A DNA stretch of 64,000 nucleotides from assembly GCF_014655295.1 (NCBI RefSeq), contig NZ_BNBI01000011.1, positions 62,001 to 126,000 on the forward strand. Reading direction: 5' to 3'. The stretch's first letter is position 1. The number at the start of each line of letters is the position of its first letter. The position numbers and the translations under genes were made by a program. The notes beneath the pieces were generated by a model. The model was not told where the DNA came from, ran no database searches, and worked only from the letters and a program-made list of their open reading frames with translations. Shown here piece by piece: positions 50,297 through 59,701 of this stretch. The stretch comes from Streptomyces fumanus. Its GTDB lineage: Bacteria > Actinomycetota > Actinomycetes > Streptomycetales > Streptomycetaceae.

Positions 50297-52066
50297 ATGG
50301 CCAGGGAATTCCAACGCGGTCACAAGGCCAGGATCAGTGACCTCACCGCGGGCACCGATCTGTACGTAGGCGTGCAGATCTCCGGTCCCGGGCTGACCTT
50401 CGACATCAGTTGCTTCGGCCTCGACGCCGACGAACGGCTCTCGGACGACCGGTACTTCGTCTTCTTCAACCAGCCGAAGTCCCCGGAGGAGGCCATCCAG
50501 CTCCTGGGCGCGCAGGCGGGTGACACGGAGTCCTTCCGGGTCACGCTGGACCGCATCCCGCCGCGGATCCAGAAGCTGTCCTTCACGGCGACGATCGACG
50601 GCGCCGGGCAGATGTCGCAGATCGGCCCCGGATACCTCCGCATCGTCGCGGGCGGCGAGGAAGTGGCCCGGTACCCGTTCGACGGCTCGGAGTTCTCCAC
50701 CGAGCGGGCCGTGATGCTGGGCGACTTCTACCTGAAGGACGTGTGGCGGTTCGCGGCCGTCGGACAGGGGTTCGACGGCGGCCTGGAGGCGCTGCTGCGG
50801 AACTTCGGCGGCGAGGTCGCCGAGGAGGAACCGTCCGCGCCCCAGCAGCCCCAGCCCGGCTCCGTCCCCGGCTTCGCCCCGCCCCCCGGTCCCGCCCCGG
50901 CCACCCCGCCCCCGGCCTTCGGCGTCCCCGGCACCCCCGCGCCCGCCACCGCACCGCCGGCCCCCGCGCCCCCCGCGCCGCAGCCCGCCGCGCAGGTCTT
51001 CGCGCCCCCGCCGGGAGCCACCCCGCCCCCGCCGCCGGCGCCCGAGCCGCCCCCCGTGCACGCCGCGCCGACCGTCGTCGCGCCGATGCCCACCCCGCCC
51101 GGCGGCGCCCCCGTCCCGCCCCCGGCACCCGCGCCGCACGACCAGGTCCCCGGACAGCCCGCCCCCACGGCCCCGCTGCCCCCGGGCTACGGCCAGCCCC
51201 AGACACAGCACCAGCAATACCCGCACCCGCACCAGCCACCGCAGGCACCACAGCCACCGCAGCCACCACAGGCACCCCACGGGTCCTACGCACCCCCGCC
51301 CGCCTACGCCCAGCAGGCCCCCTACGGAGCCCCCCAGGGCATCCCGCCGCAAGGCGGTGTGCCCCAAGGCATCCCCCAAGGCATCCCTCAGGGAACCCCC
51401 CAGGGCGCCGGTGTCACCGCCGCGCTCCAGCGGTTCCGCGAGACGCCCACCGGCCAGCGCTGGACCCAGCAGAACGGGAAGCTGGTCCGCGTCGACCTCG
51501 CCATCGGCGGCACCCCCGTGCTCGCCCGCCAGGGCAGCATGGTGCTCTACCAGGGCAAGGTCGACTTCAGCTACAAGGGCGCCGGATTCGCCGGCCGCGT
51601 CGTGGGCAACGCGACCGGCCAGGAGATGCAGTTGATGCGCTGCACCGGCAAGGGACAGGTCTTCCTCGCCGAGCAGTCCACGATGCTGCACCCCATCGAG
51701 CTCCAGGGCGACGCCATCTGCGTCTCCGCCGAGAACGTGCTGGCGTTCGACGAGAGCCTCACCTACGAGGTCCGCCGCATCGAGGGCCACGGCATCCCCG
51801 GCGGCGCGCTGTTCACCATGCAGTTCCAGGGCACCGGCACGATCGTCGTCAAGACGCACGGCACGCCCGTGGTCCTGCCGGTCACCCCCACCACGTTCGC
51901 CGACTGCAACGCGGTCGTCGCCTGGTCGGCCGCCTCCCAGGTGGTCGTCTCCAGCCAGGTGCGGATGCGCCGGAACTCCTACGCCGGGGACACCGGCGAG
52001 AGCGTCAACCTCCAGTTCCGGGGAGCGCCCGGCAACTTCATCGTCGTCCAGCCGTACGAGATCTGA
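50297..52066 (+). CDS. TerD domain-AIM24 domain fusion protein
   Basis: 589 residues, ATG at 50297. Residues 1-175 are a TerD domain (LYVGVQISGPGLTFDISCFGLDADERL, DDRYFVFFNQPKSPEEAI, then YPFDGSEF) with acidic residues for calcium as in tellurite-resistance proteins. Residues 176-370 are an extreme Pro/Gln/Ala linker (many PPPAP and PPQAP runs). Residues 371-589 form an AIM24 beta-helix (LARQGSMVLYQGKVDF, MRCTGKGQVFLAEQ and NFIVVQPYEI). TerD and AIM24 domains are linked with membrane stress responses; the exact activity is unknown. Two AIM24 genes follow after 14 and 17 bases. Confidence 0.88.
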   Translation: MAREFQRGHKARISDLTAGTDLYVGVQISGPGLTFDISCFGLDADERLSDDRYFVFFNQPKSPEEAIQLLGAQAGDTESFRVTLDRIPPRIQKLSFTATIDGAGQMSQIGPGYLRIVAGGEEVARYPFDGSEFSTERAVMLGDFYLKDVWRFAAVGQGFDGGLEALLRNFGGEVAEEEPSAPQQPQPGSVPGFAPPPGPAPATPPPAFGVPGTPAPATAPPAPAPPAPQPAAQVFAPPPGATPPPPPAPEPPPVHAAPTVVAPMPTPPGGAPVPPPAPAPHDQVPGQPAPTAPLPPGYGQPQTQHQQYPHPHQPPQAPQPPQPPQAPHGSYAPPPAYAQQAPYGAPQGIPPQGGVPQGIPQGIPQGTPQGAGVTAALQRFRETPTGQRWTQQNGKLVRVDLAIGGTPVLARQGSMVLYQGKVDFSYKGAGFAGRVVGNATGQEMQLMRCTGKGQVFLAEQSTMLHPIELQGDAICVSAENVLAFDESLTYEVRRIEGHGIPGGALFTMQFQGTGTIVVKTHGTPVVLPVTPTTFADCNAVVAWSAASQVVVSSQVRMRRNSYAGDTGESVNLQFRGAPGNFIVVQPYEI

Positions 52067-52080
52067 AGGGAGGGCCCGAG

Positions 52081-52761
52081 ATGAGCCAGCCGCTCGCGGG
52101 CTACGCCCCCGCACCCGTCACCGCCCGCATGGAGAACCACGGCGACCACATGCTCAAGGTGGCCCTGCAGACCGGGCACGACCTCTTCGCGCGCGTGGGC
52201 TCGATGATCGCCTACGAGGGCTTCATCCAGTACGAGCCCAACCCGCCGGCCGTGCGGCAGATCGCCAAGGACTGGATGACCGGCGAGGGCGCGCCCCTGA
52301 TGAAGTGCTCCGGCGACGGTCTGCTCTACCTCGCCGACTACGGCGCCGACGTGGTCGTGATCAACCTCGACGGCGACGGGATCTCCGTCAACGCCACCAA
52401 CCTGCTCGCCTTCGACGCGCACCTCACCTGGGGCGTGGAGCGGGTCAAGGGCCTGGCGAAGTTCGCCGGGCAGGGCCTGTGGAACACCAGGATCTCCGGG
52501 CAGGGCTGGGTCGCGCTGACCTCCCGGGGCAAGCCGATCGTCGTCGACTGCGGCGGCGGCGAGGACGAGACGTACGTCGACCCGGACGCGCTCGTCGCCT
52601 GGTCCCCGAACCTGAAGGTGAAGGGCAAGCGCAGTTTCAAGGCGCAGTCCCTGATCGGCCGCGGCAGCGGTGAGGCGTACCAGATGGCCTTCTCCGGTCA
52701 GGGCATCGTCGTCGTCCAGCCCAGCGAGGACAGCACCGACCGCCTCCGGGTCCGGGGCTGA
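52081..52761 (+). CDS. AIM24 family protein
   Basis: 226 residues, ATG at 52081 with GGGAGGG upstream. AIM24 motifs: LFARVGSMIAYEGFIQYEPN, LMKCSGDGLLYLADYGADVV, and near the C-terminus AYQMAFSGQGIVVVQPSE. The fold is a trimer-forming beta structure related to TerD-associated proteins (the yeast homologue is a mitochondrial inner-membrane organiser). No TerD domain here. Second gene of the operon. Confidence 0.88.
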   Translation: MSQPLAGYAPAPVTARMENHGDHMLKVALQTGHDLFARVGSMIAYEGFIQYEPNPPAVRQIAKDWMTGEGAPLMKCSGDGLLYLADYGADVVVINLDGDGISVNATNLLAFDAHLTWGVERVKGLAKFAGQGLWNTRISGQGWVALTSRGKPIVVDCGGGEDETYVDPDALVAWSPNLKVKGKRSFKAQSLIGRGSGEAYQMAFSGQGIVVVQPSEDSTDRLRVRG

Positions 52762-52778
52762 GGGGGAGCACAACCACC

Positions 52779-53534
52779 ATGCAGAGCCCGCTTTTCGCCT
52801 ACAACGACCAGCAGACCCAGGAGCGCTGGAGCCTGCAGAACCAGCAGATGCTCCGCGTCGTCCTGGAGGGCCACGACGACATCCTCGCCCGCAAGGGCAC
52901 CATGGTCGCCTACCAGGGGCTCGTCGAGTTCGACGCCGAGTACCAGGGCGGCGGCCGGGCACGCGCGCGTGCGCGCACCGGCGAGGGCCTGGACCTGATG
53001 CGCTGCCACGGGCAGGGCACCGTCTACTTCGCCAACCTCGCCCAGCACGTCCATGTGATGGAGGTCGAGCCGGACGGCCTCACCGTCGACAGCGGCTATG
53101 TGCTGGCGATGGACTCGTCCCTGCACCACGAGGTCATCGCCGTCGACAGCCTGTACGGCATCTCCGGCTCCGGGAAGTACCAGCTCAACATCACCGGGCG
53201 CGGCCGGGTCGCCCTGATGACCTCGGGCGCCCCGCTGCTGATGCGGGTCACGCCGGACACGTACGTCAACTGCGACGCCGACGCGATCGTCGCCTGGTCC
53301 ACCGGTCTGCGGGTGCAGATGCAGGCCCAGACGCACTCCTCCGGGGTGTGGCGGCGGCGCGGCAGCACCGGTGAGGGCTGGGAGCTGAGCTTCATGGGCA
53401 GCGGCTTCGCGCTCGTCCAGCCCAGTGAGCTGCTGCCGCCGCAGCACGCGGTGATCGGCTCGGGCCTCGCCGCCCAGTACGGCATGGGCCAGCAGGGCGC
53501 CCGGGGACAGAACCAGGGCAACGTCTGGAGCTGA
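52779..53534 (+). CDS. AIM24 family protein
   Basis: 251 residues, ATG at 52779 with GGGGGAG upstream. Shares LARKGTMVAYQGLVEFDAEY, LMRCHGQGTVYFAN and FMGSGFALVQPSELLP with the two preceding products, each clearly diverged, so three AIM24 domains probably assemble together. It has a Gln/Gly-rich C-terminal tail (YGMGQQGARGQNQGN). A strong terminator follows. Confidence 0.88.
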   Translation: MQSPLFAYNDQQTQERWSLQNQQMLRVVLEGHDDILARKGTMVAYQGLVEFDAEYQGGGRARARARTGEGLDLMRCHGQGTVYFANLAQHVHVMEVEPDGLTVDSGYVLAMDSSLHHEVIAVDSLYGISGSGKYQLNITGRGRVALMTSGAPLLMRVTPDTYVNCDADAIVAWSTGLRVQMQAQTHSSGVWRRRGSTGEGWELSFMGSGFALVQPSELLPPQHAVIGSGLAAQYGMGQQGARGQNQGNVWS

Positions 53535-53550
53535 CCTCCCGGCCGGTCGG

Positions 53551-53586
53551 GGTAAGGGGCGATCACCCAGGTGGTCGCCCCTTACC
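53551..53586 (+). terminator. Hairpin terminator after the AIM24 operon
   Basis: GGTAAGGGGCGA and TCGCCCCTTACC form a perfect 12-bp outer stem, extended by CACC with GGTG. Located 16 bases after the last AIM24 stop. Confidence 0.85.
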
Positions 53587-53652
53587 GTGCGGGTCCCCGC
53601 CCGGGCGGAACCCTTGCCCGTACGGGTCCCCGCGCGGGCGGAACCCTTGCCC
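53587..53652. repeat. 33-bp direct repeat, two copies
   Basis: Copies begin at 53587 and 53620 (CGGGTCCCCGC(C/G)CGGGCGGAACCC core), with two mismatches. They lie in the gap between the AIM24 terminator and the Nudix stop. Confidence 0.8.
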
Positions 53653-53660
53653 GGGCCCGG

Positions 53661-54176
53661 TCAGAGCCTCGCCCGGGTGGCCGCCACCAGCCGTACGACC
53701 GACTCGTCGGCCACCTCCGCGACCTCGTCGTAACCGAACCAGCGCAGGTCCAGGGACTCGTCGCTGATCGCCTCGACGGCCCCCGGCGGGGCCAGGGCCG
53801 CGTACTGCACGTCCAGGTGCCAGGCGCAGGGCGTGTGGTGCCGGTCCAGTCGTACCGGGCCGCCGGGCAGCAGGGTCAGGCCGGTGATGCCGGACTCCTC
53901 GGTGCCCTCGCGCAGCGCGGACGCCGCCAGGGTGGCGTCCTCCGGCTCGCAGTGGCCGCCCATCTGCAGCCACATGCGCAGCTTGCGGTGCAGGGTCAGC
54001 AGCACCCGCTCCCGGGCGGGGTCGACCACCAGGGCGCTCGCCGTGATGTGACCGTCCCCGCACGCCTTCCACATGCCGTCCGGGTGGGCGGCCAGATGGT
54101 CGAGGTAGACCTGCCGCAGCTCGTCCTGGCCCTCGTACCCCTTCAGTACGAGGACCGCGTCGTCGTGGAGACTCAC
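53661..54176 (-). CDS. Nudix hydrolase
   Basis: 171 residues, GTG at 54176 overlapping the stop of the upstream zincin gene (GTGA). The Nudix box is complete: GGHCEPEDATLAASALREGT followed by EESGI. The substrate (a nucleoside diphosphate derivative) cannot be deduced. An upstream YLDHLAAHPDGMWKACGDGH segment is typical of a subgroup found in actinobacteria. Cotranslated with the DUF2342 protein. Confidence 0.87.
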   Translation of the reverse strand: MSLHDDAVLVLKGYEGQDELRQVYLDHLAAHPDGMWKACGDGHITASALVVDPARERVLLTLHRKLRMWLQMGGHCEPEDATLAASALREGTEESGITGLTLLPGGPVRLDRHHTPCAWHLDVQYAALAPPGAVEAISDESLDLRWFGYDEVAEVADESVVRLVAATRARL

Positions 54177-55600
54177 TCGCCGCCGTCGCCCTCGTCCCGC
54201 TGGTCCCGCTTCTTCAGATCGGGCTTGTCGGCGGCCTCGCCGAGCATCTTGTCCAGCTCGGAGAAGTCGAGCTGCTCGCGGTGGACGAAGCCGTCCGGGT
54301 CGTCCAGGTCGGTGGCGGTCGGCAGCATGTCCGGGTGGGCCCACAGGCCGTCCCGGCCGTCCACGCCGCGCGCGTCCGTCAGGGACGCCCACAGCCGGGA
54401 GGCGTCGCGCAGCCGCCGCGGACGCAGCTCCAGCCCGATCAGCGTGGCGAAGGTCTGCTCGGCCGGGCCGCCGGAGGCGCGGCGGCGGCGCAGTGTCTCG
54501 CGCAGCGCGTCGGCGGAGGACAGCCGCGGCTTGGCGGCCGCATGCACCACCGCGTCCACCCAGCCCTCGACGAGCGCCAGGGCAGTCTCCAGCCGGGCCA
54601 GGGCCGCCTTCTGCTCCGGGGTGTCCTCCGGCTGGAACATGCCCTGCTGGAGGGCCTCCTGCATCTGCTCGGGGTTCTGCGGGTCGAACTGGCCGACCAC
54701 GTCCTCCAGCTTGGCCGTGTCGACCTTGATGCCGCGCGCGTAGCCGTCGACCGCGCCGAACAGGTGCGAGCGCAGCCACGGCACATGCGCGAAGAGGCGC
54801 TGGTGGGCGGCCTCGCGCAGCGCGAGGTAGAGCCGCACCTCCTCCTGGGGGACGCCCAGGTCCTTGCCGAACCGCTCGATGTTGGCCGGCAGCAGGGCGG
54901 CCTTGCCGGCCGGGCCCAGCGGCAGGCCGATGTCGGACGAGCCAACGACCTCCCCGGCGAGCACGCCGACGGCCTGCCCGATCTGGGTGCCGAACATGGC
55001 GCCGCCCATGGAGCGCATCATGCCGATCAGCGGGCCGGCCATGGCCTGCATCTCCTCCGGCAGGACGTCGCCCATGGCGGTGCCGACGCGCTCGGCGACC
55101 GGGTCGACCAGCTCCTGCCAGGCGGGCAGCGTCGCCTCGACCCACTCCGCGCGGCTCCAGGCCACCGCGGAGCCCGCGCCGGACGGCAGCGCGGTGGCGT
55201 CGTCCAGCCACAGGTCGGCGAGGCGCACGGCCTCCTGGACGGCGCCGCGCTCGGCGGGGCCGACGCTGGCGTCCTTGGTGCCGTCCGGAGCGCCCTGGGC
55301 GACGGTCTGGCGGGCGATCTGCTTGGCCATGTCCCAGTTCACGGGGCCGCCCTCGTAGGAGAGCATCTGGCCGAGCTGCTGGAACGCGGCGCCCAGGTCG
55401 GTGGGGTTCAGTGAACCGAACATGGCAGCGAACGGATTGTCCGCACCGGGGCCGCCAAGACCTCCGGCTCCGGGCAGGCCGAAACCGAACGGGTTGGCCG
55501 GTCCCTGACCACCGCCGCTCTGCTGGTCCTTCTTCTTGCCCTCGTCGCCGTCGTCCGGCTCCTCCGGCGGAAGGCCGAATCCGAATGGGGTGTCACTCAC
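54173..55600 (-). CDS. DUF2342 zincin-like protein
   Basis: 475 residues, GTG at 55600, which gives VSDTPFGFGLPPEEP. A Gly/Pro-rich N-terminus precedes a helical zincin-related domain (IGQAVGVLAGEVVGSSDIG, LALREAAHQRLFAHVPW, ALVEGWVDAVVHAAA). The family is annotated as zinc-dependent metalloprotease or putative hydrolase. In this protein the HExxH motif is replaced by REAAH, so the first zinc ligand is absent and it may be a non-catalytic relative. Acidic C-terminus. Coupled to the Nudix gene. Confidence 0.82.
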   Translation of the reverse strand: MSDTPFGFGLPPEEPDDGDEGKKKDQQSGGGQGPANPFGFGLPGAGGLGGPGADNPFAAMFGSLNPTDLGAAFQQLGQMLSYEGGPVNWDMAKQIARQTVAQGAPDGTKDASVGPAERGAVQEAVRLADLWLDDATALPSGAGSAVAWSRAEWVEATLPAWQELVDPVAERVGTAMGDVLPEEMQAMAGPLIGMMRSMGGAMFGTQIGQAVGVLAGEVVGSSDIGLPLGPAGKAALLPANIERFGKDLGVPQEEVRLYLALREAAHQRLFAHVPWLRSHLFGAVDGYARGIKVDTAKLEDVVGQFDPQNPEQMQEALQQGMFQPEDTPEQKAALARLETALALVEGWVDAVVHAAAKPRLSSADALRETLRRRRASGGPAEQTFATLIGLELRPRRLRDASRLWASLTDARGVDGRDGLWAHPDMLPTATDLDDPDGFVHREQLDFSELDKMLGEAADKPDLKKRDQRDEGDGGE

Positions 55601-55793
55601 GGGGTTCCTCGGCTGGTAGGGCCGCCGGTTCTCTCCGGCGGCACGGCTGCCCGACATTCACCACCCAGCGTAGACACCCGGGGCGGATCGGGCCTCGGTG
55701 CTTCGCCGACTGACGGCCTGCGGCAGGATGGATGCCACCTGGTACGTACGCGTCACTCGCGACCGTACTGAAGACAACCGCTGGAGACGCCCG

Positions 55794-56906
55794 GTGAGTT
55801 CCCCGAATCCGCAGGTTCGCGCAGCGCGAAACCAGTCAACCGGCGCGGTGGCGCGCGGACCCGTCGTCGCGGTGACCGGCGCCGCGTCCGGGGTCGGCGC
55901 GCTGCTCACCGAGCGGCTGGCCGCGTCGGACGAGGTCAAGCGGGTCCTCGCGATCGACGAACGGCGCGGCGAGTGCGCGACGGCCCAATGGCACCTCCTG
56001 GACGTACGGGATCCGGCCATCGCCGACAAGCTGCGCGGCGCCGACGTGGTGGTGCACCTCGCTCTGGACCTGGACCTGGAGACCGACGCCACCGCCCGGA
56101 CGGCCTACAACGTGCGGGGCACCCAGACCGTGCTGACCGCCGCGGCGGCGGCCGGGGTGCACCGGGTCGTGCTCTGCACGTCCGCGATGGTCTACGGCGC
56201 GCTCCCGGACAACGAGCTGCCGCTGTCGGAGGACGCCGAGCTGCGGGCCACCGCCGAGGCCACCGGCGTGGGCGACCTCCTGGAGATCGAGCGGCTGGCC
56301 CGTCGGGCGCCCCGCGCGCACCCCGGACTCAACGTCACCGTGGTCCGCCCCGCCGTCCTGGTCGGCGGCACCGACACCGCCCTGACCAGGTACTTCGAGT
56401 CGCCCCGGCTGCTGGTCGTGGCCGGGTCGCGGCCCGCCTGGCAGTTCTGCCACGTCGAGGACCTGTGCACCGCCCTGGAGTACGCGGCCCTGGAGAAGGT
56501 CGACGGCGAGCTCGCCGTGGGCTGCGACGGGTGGCTGGAGCAGGAGGAGGTCGAGGAGCTGAGCGGCATCCGGCGGATGGAGCTGCCCTCGGCGGTCGCG
56601 CTCGGCGCGGCGGCCCGGCTGCACCGCATCGGCCTGACGCCCTCCCCGGCCGGGGACCTCGCCTACACGATGTACCCCTGGGTGGTCAGCGGCAGCCAGT
56701 TGCACGACGCCGGGTGGCGGCCCAAGTACACCAACGAGGAGGTGCTGGCCGAACTCCTGAAGGAGGTCGCCGGCCGGCACACGGTCGCCGGACGGCGGCT
56801 CGGCCGCAAGGACGCGACGGCGGCCGGGGCCGCGGGCGCCACGGTGGCGCTGCTGGGCGCCGCCGCGGTGGTCCGGCGGGCCCGCAAGGCCCGGCGGCGC
56901 ATCTGA
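55794..56906 (+). CDS. SDR-family NAD-dependent epimerase/dehydratase-like protein
   Basis: 370 residues, GTG at 55794, 7 bases after GGAG. The nucleotide site is VAVTGAASGVGALLTERL. VVLCTSAMVYGAL holds the Ser and Tyr, but no Lys follows at the usual +4 position (YGALPD), so the active site may be degenerate. The C-terminus is a hydrophobic patch and basic tail (AVVRRARKARRRI), perhaps membrane-associating. Substrate unknown. Divergent from the DUF2342 gene. Confidence 0.8.
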   Translation: MSSPNPQVRAARNQSTGAVARGPVVAVTGAASGVGALLTERLAASDEVKRVLAIDERRGECATAQWHLLDVRDPAIADKLRGADVVVHLALDLDLETDATARTAYNVRGTQTVLTAAAAAGVHRVVLCTSAMVYGALPDNELPLSEDAELRATAEATGVGDLLEIERLARRAPRAHPGLNVTVVRPAVLVGGTDTALTRYFESPRLLVVAGSRPAWQFCHVEDLCTALEYAALEKVDGELAVGCDGWLEQEEVEELSGIRRMELPSAVALGAAARLHRIGLTPSPAGDLAYTMYPWVVSGSQLHDAGWRPKYTNEEVLAELLKEVAGRHTVAGRRLGRKDATAAGAAGATVALLGAAAVVRRARKARRRI

Positions 56907-57046
56907 GCGGACCGGTGCCCTAGGAAGACTCCAGGCCGGCACGCGCGCGGCGGCCGGCGCCTGTAGGAGGCTCCGAGGCGGCACGCGCGCGTACCGGTCG
57001 ATCACGCCATTGACGCGAGGTCCGTGCCGTGGGGCACGATGGGCGC

Positions 57047-57505
<459 letters not shown>

Positions 57506-57679
57506 CGCCGTCGTCGAGGGGCGGTGGCCGGGCGACGGGAGGGCGGGTGGGCGCCTGCTGAGGGGCGCCCGGGCGCCGTCCGGTTGCGTAACCGGCCCCC
57601 CGGCGTGAGCGTTGTCACTGCGGATGGTTAATCTGCTGATCAGTCATACGCGGACGCTCAATGGGGTTGGGAGGTCGGC

Positions 57680-57844
57680 ATGGCGGCGCTCGCCTGGTTG
57701 CTGATTCCGCTGGTGGCCGGGATCGTCGCGGGCCTGTGGGGCAGTTGGGCCAACCGCACCCGCAAGATACGCGGCGACGGACCGGAACTCGACGGGTACG
57801 CCCGCTTCCGCGAGGCCATGGAGAAGTCGCACTCCCGGACCTGA
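57680..57844 (+). CDS. 54-aa single-span membrane protein
   Basis: ATG at 57680 with GGGAGG 6 bases upstream and TGA at 57842-57844. It encodes one N-terminal helix (LAWLLIPLVAGIVAGLWGSW) followed by a charged tail (NRTRKIRGDGPELDGYARF). The upstream site and codon use mark it as real. It lies 57 bases before the YlbL-type protease gene and may be cotranscribed; no function is known. Confidence 0.65.
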   Translation: MAALAWLLIPLVAGIVAGLWGSWANRTRKIRGDGPELDGYARFREAMEKSHSRT

Positions 57845-57901
57845 GCGACCACCCCGGCGCCCTGACGGAGCGCTGACAGACACGTCCCGTACTGTCGTGC
57901 C

Positions 57902-58996
57902 ATGCCACGCCGCACCGCGACGATGCTCGCCTCCACCCTGATGCTGATCGCGCTCCTGTGCGCGGGAGTGTTCATCCCCGTGCCGTACGCGGAGATGTCC
58001 CCGGGGCCGACGGTGAACACGCTGGGGGACCACGACGGCGAACCGGTACTGCAGATCACCGGGCACAAGACGTACGAGGCGAGCGGCCACCTCAACATGA
58101 CCACGGTCCGCGTCACCAGCGCCGACTACAAGATGAACCTGGTCGAGGCGGTCTACGGCTGGCTCGCCCACGACAACAAGATCGTCCCGCACGACACGCT
58201 CTACCCGGACGGCAAGACCGAGGAGCAGTCCACACAGGAGAACGCCGAGGAGTTCAGCCAGTCCCAGGAGAGCGCCAAGGTCGCCGCGCTGAAGGCCCTG
58301 AAAATCCCGGTGCGGTCCTGGGTGGTGGTCTCCACCGTGGTCAAGGACTCCCCGGCCGAGGGCAGGCTGCACGCCGGAGACGTGATCAGGTCCGTCGACG
58401 GCACGGCGGTCAAGCAGCCCGGGGACGTCGCCGAGCTGGTGACGAAGCACAAGCCCGGCGAGGACGTCGTCTTCACGGTCGTGCCCGCCAAGGAGCAGGC
58501 CGCCGCCGAGAAGGAACACCGCGCGGCGACCGTCACCGAGAAGGTCACCATCACCACGGCCGCCTCCCACGACGACGGCGCGAGGCGCGCCGTGGTCGGG
58601 ATCTCCGCCGGGACCGACCACACCTTCCCGTTCGACATCGACATCAAGCTCGCCGACGTCGGCGGGCCGAGCGCCGGACTGATGTTCGCGCTCGGCATCT
58701 ACGACAAGCTGACGCCCGGCGACCTCACCGGCGGCGAGTTCGTCGCCGGCACCGGCACCATCGACGACGCCGGCGAGGTCGGCCCGATCGGCGGCATCGA
58801 GATGAAGACCGTCGGCGCCCGCGACAAGGGCGCCCGGTACTTCCTGACGCCCGCCGACAACTGCGCCGCCGCCGCGAAGGACACCCCCGACGGCCTCACC
58901 CTGGTCAAGGTGCGCACCATCGGCGACGCGCTCGGCGCGCTGAAGGACATCCGCTCCGGGGACACCGCCGGCCTGCCGTCCTGCTCCGCCGGATGA
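57902..58996 (+). CDS. YlbL-type PDZ and Lon-like (S16) protease
   Basis: 364 residues, ATG at 57902. N-terminal membrane helix (LASTLMLIALLCAGVFIPV), a PDZ domain (about 140-200; DSPAEGRLHAGDVIRSVDG), then a Lon-type proteolytic domain. The catalytic Ser is in VGGPSAGLMFALG and the Lys in IEMKTVGARDKG, an intact Ser-Lys dyad. Anchored outside the membrane; homologues are linked to regulated proteolysis of membrane or cell-division factors. Convergent with the PPA1309 gene. Confidence 0.9.
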   Translation: MPRRTATMLASTLMLIALLCAGVFIPVPYAEMSPGPTVNTLGDHDGEPVLQITGHKTYEASGHLNMTTVRVTSADYKMNLVEAVYGWLAHDNKIVPHDTLYPDGKTEEQSTQENAEEFSQSQESAKVAALKALKIPVRSWVVVSTVVKDSPAEGRLHAGDVIRSVDGTAVKQPGDVAELVTKHKPGEDVVFTVVPAKEQAAAEKEHRAATVTEKVTITTAASHDDGARRAVVGISAGTDHTFPFDIDIKLADVGGPSAGLMFALGIYDKLTPGDLTGGEFVAGTGTIDDAGEVGPIGGIEMKTVGARDKGARYFLTPADNCAAAAKDTPDGLTLVKVRTIGDALGALKDIRSGDTAGLPSCSAG

Positions 58997-59005
58997 GCCG
59001 CGGGG

Positions 59006-59548
59006 CTACTCGGCGAACGTCGCCGCCAGCGCCTCGGCCAGCCCCGGGACCAGATCGGAGCCGGTGAGGACCTCCGTCGGGGAGTCCTTCTCGCGCAGCC
59101 GCAGCGCCGAGTCGCGGGCGCCGTCGCGCAGCACGGCCACCGTCATACGGACCTCCTGGCGCTCCGGGTGGTCCGCCACCCACCGCGCCAGCTCGGCCTC
59201 GCCCAGGCCCTGCGGGACCTGCGCCTCGGCGGACGGCGGCAGCATCAGCCGCTCCACCGACAGCGCGCAGCCGGCCACCGCGTCGGGCCAGGCGATGGTG
59301 CCCAGGAACTCGTCCAGCGGCCGGTCCGTTGGCACTTCGTCCTGCTCGATCGGTGTGAGGCCGGCCGACTCGCCCTCGTCGGCCAGCCCGAGCCGGTCGG
59401 CGAGCGTGGGCTGTTCGGCTTGCAGCCGGGCGGTGTCTACGAGGGCGAAAAGGCGTGCGGGCTGGTCCCAGCCGAGGCCGGAGACGTACTCGTCGATCTC
59501 GAGTACGGCCCGGGTGAGCGGGCTCGCTGCCATGGGGGTGTTGGACAT
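59006..59548 (-). CDS. PPA1309 family protein
   Basis: 180 residues, ATG at 59548. Conserved actinobacterial family with segments YVSGLGWDQPARLFALVDT, EFLGTIAWPDAVAGCALSVE and VRMTVAVLRDGARDSALRL. Soluble, no known fold to me. Adjacent to YlbL and UPF0182 genes in many actinobacteria. Function unknown. Confidence 0.85.
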   Translation of the reverse strand: MSNTPMAASPLTRAVLEIDEYVSGLGWDQPARLFALVDTARLQAEQPTLADRLGLADEGESAGLTPIEQDEVPTDRPLDEFLGTIAWPDAVAGCALSVERLMLPPSAEAQVPQGLGEAELARWVADHPERQEVRMTVAVLRDGARDSALRLREKDSPTEVLTGSDLVPGLAEALAATFAE

Positions 59549-59701
59549 GGTCACAATCCTGCCTCGTTCGGGGCCGGAATCGGGAACCGAGTAAACGATG
59601 AGTAAGTTGCTTAAGTGTGGGCCCACGAGCACGGGGGCGCACGGCGGGCCCTTGAACCCTAGGGCCTGACGGAATCGACAGCGAACTTCGAGGTGCGCAC
59701 C

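Noticed and set aside
56930..57000. Imperfect direct repeat with GGCACGCGCGCG
   Set aside because: Two loosely similar 30-base stretches between the SDR and moaE genes; similarity is mostly alternating CG and could be chance.
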